Of a stretch of 45,729 bases of DNA, positions 42,443 to 45,729 are shown piece after piece. A model generated the notes under the pieces. The model did not search any database. It was not told the origin of the DNA and was given only the letters and a program-made list of their open reading frames with translations. The translations under genes were made by a program, and so were the position numbers. Each line of letters starts with the position of its first letter. Position 1 is the stretch's first letter. Origin of the DNA: Pseudobutyrivibrio ruminis (GTDB taxonomy: Bacteria; Bacillota; Clostridia; Lachnospirales; Lachnospiraceae); assembly GCA_015057305.1 (NCBI GenBank), contig SVES01000028.1, forward strand, positions 1-45,729, read 5' to 3'.

Positions 42443-43870
42443 ATGAAGCTAGTCGGGAGAAAAAAAGAACAAGATTTACTTCTACAATGTTTAAACTCTA
42501 AGCGTCCTGAATTTTTAGTAATATATGGTAGAAGGCGCATAGGAAAAACATATTTAATAAAAGAATTCTTTAATTATTCCTTTTCTTTTTATGCAACTGG
42601 TGTAGCTAATGCTAACACAAGATCCCAGTTGCGTTTGTTTAATGAAGCTTTACAAGAATATGGTTGTTCTGAAAAAAAAATACCCACAGATTGGTTTGAA
42701 GCTTTTAAACGTCTAAAAGAATTATTACAAAATGATAATATTAATAGAGATCCAATAAGTGGCAAAAGGGTGATTTTTTTAGACGAGTTACCATGGATGG
42801 ATACTGCAAAATCTGATTTCAAAAGCGCTTTAGATTACTTTTGGAATAGTTGGGCCTCCTCACAAGATGACTTGTTATTAATAGTGTGTGGTTCTGCAAC
42901 TTCTTGGATAATTGATAATCTTCTAGCTAGCACTGGAGGTTTTTATAATCGAATTACCCGTCAAATACATTTATCGCCATTCTCTCTAGCTGAGTGTGAT
43001 GCCCTATGCTCCTTAAATGAGCTAGGACTGACTAAGCAACAATTAATAGATTGCTATATGGTTTTTGGTGGTGTTCCATATTATTTAAATCTGTTGGATA
43101 GGCGAATGAGTCTAGTGCAAAATATTGACAACTTGATATTTAGCGAGAATGGACAATTGCACTATGAATATGAGCAGCTATTTAAATCATTATTCAAAAA
43201 AGCCAATAAACACGTGGCTATAATAGAAGCAATGGCCAAAAGAAATGTTGGAGTTCTCAGGACAGAGCTTGCCAGTATTAAAGAAATTGGAGATGGTGAA
43301 TCTCTTACAAACGCATTAAAAGAATTAGAACAATGTGGATTCATTAGAAAATATAAAAACTTAGCAAAAGAAAAGAGTGGTTATTTCTATCAAATAATTG
43401 ACCCATTTACACTATTCTGTATAACTCATTTAAACCAAGAAAATATTCGCTCTTGGGCAAAGTATTTCAATACCCCTTCTTACTTTTCTTGGGCTGGAAA
43501 CGCATTTGAAATAGTTTGCTTAAATCATATTGGCCAAATAAAAGCTTCACTTGGTATTTCCGGAATAGACTCGTCTGAATATTCATGGCGAAGTAAGGCA
43601 AAAAAAGATGGGGCACAAATTGATTTATTAATAGACAGAGCAGATGGAGTAATCAACCTATGTGAAATGAAACACACTATAGATGAATTTGTAATCGATT
43701 CAGAATATGAAAAAAAGCTATTGCATAAAGTCGAAGTCTTTAGAACAGAAACTAAAACTAATAAGGCTGTTCATGTTACAATGATTACTTCTAATACATT
43801 AGCTCACAATACATACTCCAATATTATTTCAAATGAAATAACTGGTGATATGCTATTAAAAGAAATTTAG
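42443..43870 (+). CDS. ATPase_2/DUF234-type P-loop ATPase with nuclease-like C-terminus
   Basis: The 475-residue protein starts MKLVGRKKEQDLLLQCL and has Walker A GRRRIGKT (29-36), Walker B VIFLDELPWMD (about 110-120), a sensor region LLIVCGSATSW, and a winged-helix-like middle. The C-terminal DUF234-like domain has the PD-(D/E)xK-type pattern QIDLLI-then-CEMK (about 391-412). This family is widespread in bacteria and archaea on mobile or defence-rich segments; its function is poorly known. AAGGAG lies eight bases before the ATG. It is the only plus-strand gene in this part, splits the CIS operon from the calpain gene, and looks more AT-rich than its neighbours. Confidence 0.85.
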   Translation: MKLVGRKKEQDLLLQCLNSKRPEFLVIYGRRRIGKTYLIKEFFNYSFSFYATGVANANTRSQLRLFNEALQEYGCSEKKIPTDWFEAFKRLKELLQNDNINRDPISGKRVIFLDELPWMDTAKSDFKSALDYFWNSWASSQDDLLLIVCGSATSWIIDNLLASTGGFYNRITRQIHLSPFSLAECDALCSLNELGLTKQQLIDCYMVFGGVPYYLNLLDRRMSLVQNIDNLIFSENGQLHYEYEQLFKSLFKKANKHVAIIEAMAKRNVGVLRTELASIKEIGDGESLTNALKELEQCGFIRKYKNLAKEKSGYFYQIIDPFTLFCITHLNQENIRSWAKYFNTPSYFSWAGNAFEIVCLNHIGQIKASLGISGIDSSEYSWRSKAKKDGAQIDLLIDRADGVINLCEMKHTIDEFVIDSEYEKKLLHKVEVFRTETKTNKAVHVTMITSNTLAHNTYSNIISNEITGDMLLKEI

Positions 43871-43893
43871 TAGCATTTGTTCACAAATCAGGG

Positions 43894-43927
43894 AAAAGTG
43901 CCTAGCACAACTGTGTCAGACACTTTT
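43894..43927 (+). terminator. Terminator hairpin after the DUF234 ATPase gene
   Basis: Outer arms AAAAGTG (43894-43900) and CACTTTT (43921-43927) enclose inner pairing CACA/TGTG, and a T run follows on the plus strand. It probably also serves the opposing calpain transcript. The GTGTCAGACAC core resembles dispersed hairpin repeats of Firmicutes. Confidence 0.6.
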
Positions 43928-43969
43928 TTCTATCTTTTAGATATTCACTTTTCCCATAAAAAGTAGCTA

Positions 43970-45667
43970 TTAGTTGAACACTCGGATATCTTGAAAATGT
44001 TCTGCAAACTCGTCAAGGCTCACAAGAAAGACTCCTGTTTTATTTTCTGCCTTACGATATGTTTCTTCTCCTGTAAGTTCATTCTTTACAGTTTCTACCA
44101 CGCCAAATCCCCACGGATTACGTATGCGCACCTTTTCTTGTCCTTCCTCTCCCTCTAATCCTAATATGGTGTACTCATGCTTACTTGCAAGCCCTCTTCG
44201 TTCCTGTTCTCCGCTAAACCCAGAGCCTGTAGCCCCCTTAAACTCATGATAGGTTGATCCCATAACAATATGTTTCTTTTTATCATCAAATATCTTCTTT
44301 AACTTTTTGCTAATATTATTCTTTGCATCCTGAAAAGACTTATTATGGGTCAATAATTTTGTCTTTTCATCTACATAAGAAAAATTAGGCTCGTAACTGT
44401 TTGCGTCATAATCATATTCTTTTATGCTTTTTTTTCCAGTAATAATTTTCATTGCTTCTCTAGCTTCCCCGCCAGCAATAGCTTTATATCCATTTTTTAT
44501 TTTGTGGTCCTCATCAGAATAATCTCTCACTCTCAGTCCAGATGCCAAAAGCGCTTTTTCATATAATGAAACCCACAGAGAGCCAACAGCTCCTCTTGCT
44601 CCACCATCTGGATTGACTTTTGACTTCTTATAAAACGCCATACTTTTATCAACTGTAATATACACCGCACTACCACTAGCATCAAAGAGTCGGACGGTAA
44701 CAGTAGCTCCATTATCCTTCATGCTCTTTTTTATAAAACTTGGATCATTTTCTACTACAGCCGCAAGTGTTGACATAAACCAGCAATCTCCCAGTTTTCC
44801 TTGGTTAACATCCTCAATCGAAGGTTCATGTGGAAAGAGTACCCAATCCTTAAATGATATGAATTCATGCTCTCCATGCTTTAGCGCGTCATCATGTATT
44901 ACAGGAATCTTCCCCTTTGGAACTATCAGCTCTCCTTTTTCTCCGCTAGTGATTTCATTCAATATGGTTTCAAGCTGTTTTTTCACTTCTTCATTTTTTT
45001 GAGTTTTTATTTGCTTCTTCAATGCAGTTATTGCATCATTTCTCATATTCTGCTCGATATCCATCATCATGGTTGGTACATCTCTATAGGTATTTTTTAA
45101 TTTCTTGGCTTGTTCTTCTCTCTCATTCTTGGCTTTTTCCAACTCAACCTCGGTTTTGCTTTTTACTGCATTTGTTTCAACCTCTTTATTAGCCTCAATC
45201 GGCTCTTCATTGATTTTACTTAAACGAGCATTTCTTCTTTCTTCACGTTTTTTTGCTTCTTCGTTTTCTACTTCTTGCTGATAACTTTTTTCTAATTCCT
45301 TTCGCTGTTTAATTTTTTCAGGTGCCTTAAATATATTCCATACGTCGGCGGCGTTATAGCTCTTATGACTTTTAAATATCTGCCCCGAGAAATTGTATTT
45401 GCTCCACTCCCCTACAATATTCATACAAGCTATAACTTCTTTAGAATATTTATCACTATTTTTGTTTATATCACTCACCATATTATATATTTTACTACGT
45501 TTAGCTTCTCTTTTTTTGACTGATTCCATTTCTTCATCTAAACCACGATTCGATTTTTCTAGATCAGTCAGCCCAAAATCACTATTCAAAATTTTCAGCT
45601 GTTCTTTTACATTAGATTCATGCTCCTTTATTTCTTCTTCCGTCATATCTTCCAGTAGTGTTAGCAT
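43970..45667 (-). CDS. Calpain-like (C2) cysteine protease with charged N-terminal region
   Basis: The 565-residue protein has about 250 N-terminal residues that are highly charged and probably coiled coil (KEVETNAVKSKTEVELEKAK and similar). Then comes a calpain-type catalytic domain with C295 in NQGKLGDCWFMSTLAAV, H497 in SKHEYTILGLEG and N517 in RIRNPWGFG, the complete C2 triad. It has no signal peptide, so export would need another route such as the CIS. No ribosome site precedes the ATG at 45667 (a TAG codon is immediately upstream); a second ATG at 45646 has a weak GGAAG. Calpain-like domains in bacteria occur in toxins and self-acting proteases; cargo status is inference. Confidence 0.83.
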   Translation of the reverse strand: MLTLLEDMTEEEIKEHESNVKEQLKILNSDFGLTDLEKSNRGLDEEMESVKKREAKRSKIYNMVSDINKNSDKYSKEVIACMNIVGEWSKYNFSGQIFKSHKSYNAADVWNIFKAPEKIKQRKELEKSYQQEVENEEAKKREERRNARLSKINEEPIEANKEVETNAVKSKTEVELEKAKNEREEQAKKLKNTYRDVPTMMMDIEQNMRNDAITALKKQIKTQKNEEVKKQLETILNEITSGEKGELIVPKGKIPVIHDDALKHGEHEFISFKDWVLFPHEPSIEDVNQGKLGDCWFMSTLAAVVENDPSFIKKSMKDNGATVTVRLFDASGSAVYITVDKSMAFYKKSKVNPDGGARGAVGSLWVSLYEKALLASGLRVRDYSDEDHKIKNGYKAIAGGEAREAMKIITGKKSIKEYDYDANSYEPNFSYVDEKTKLLTHNKSFQDAKNNISKKLKKIFDDKKKHIVMGSTYHEFKGATGSGFSGEQERRGLASKHEYTILGLEGEEGQEKVRIRNPWGFGVVETVKNELTGEETYRKAENKTGVFLVSLDEFAEHFQDIRVFN

Positions 45668-45710
45668 CTAAATAGTACAAAACAAAATGAGATATTCCCT
45701 TCAAGTATTG

Positions 45711-45729
45711 TATAATCAACAAATGGAGG
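45711..45729 (+). promoter_or_regulatory. Possible start signals of a divergent gene beyond the edge
   Basis: A plus-strand TATAAT (45711-45716) is followed by GGAGG as the last five bases of the window. The spacing is short for a promoter plus leader, so these may be coincidental. Confidence 0.25.

Larger units (their letters stand above)
42267..43888. repeat. 14-bp direct repeats flanking the DUF234 ATPase gene
   Basis: ATTTGTTCACAAAT occurs at 42267-42280 and again at 43875-43888, each followed two bases later by GGGA. The copies lie 162 bases before the ATPase start (42443) and 5 bases after its stop codon (43870). The feature span covers both copies and the gene between them. Confidence 0.6.

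Overview
The window looks like a chromosomal segment of an anaerobic, low-GC Gram-positive bacterium, most likely a Lachnospiraceae member of the Butyrivibrio/Pseudobutyrivibrio kind. This is inferred from AT-rich codon use, strong Shine-Dalgarno sites and the housekeeping set (phosphoketolase, LuxS, MTA/SAH nucleosidase, short CstA); the species cannot be named from sequence alone. No rRNA, tRNA, CRISPR array, transposase, integrase, capsid, portal or terminase gene was seen.

Layout. Positions 1-7051 hold core genes, all on the minus strand: xfp, mtnN, luxS, a CstA-family transporter and a secreted SH3/NlpC-P60 hydrolase. At 7226 a plus-strand unit begins: a CIS-type AAA+ ATPase followed by a 1181-residue protein that is a full-length tandem duplication with kinase-like motifs (candidate cargo). 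It converges at a bidirectional terminator (13039-13069) with a minus-strand operon of about 29 kb (42168 down to 13074). That operon encodes a complete contractile injection system (CIS): DUF4255 tail cap, PAAR-like tip, sheath, inner tube, assembly chaperone, DUF6760 protein, a second tube-like protein with a repeat-rich tail, a coiled-coil protein, two hub proteins, split gp27-like and gp5-like spike proteins, gp25, two large baseplate wedge proteins and a tail-protein-I homologue.

The most unusual part is the promoter-proximal section of that operon (31864-40368). Five consecutive genes encode membrane or exported proteins: a kinase-fold-like protein with a C-terminal membrane anchor, a multi-pass protein with a class III cyclase-like domain lacking catalytic Asp residues, a membrane-anchored MORN-repeat protein, a secreted TolC-like coiled-coil protein and an 849-residue single-pass extracytoplasmic protein. 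No recognisable tail fibre, holin or ClpV was found. I infer a membrane-anchored, signal-gated injection machine rather than a freely released particle.

Beyond the operon promoter lies a plus-strand DUF234-type ATPase/nuclease gene with a 17-bp inverted repeat upstream and 14-bp direct repeats on both sides, so it may be an inserted cassette. Last comes a calpain-like cysteine protease with a long charged N-terminus, which is a second candidate effector.
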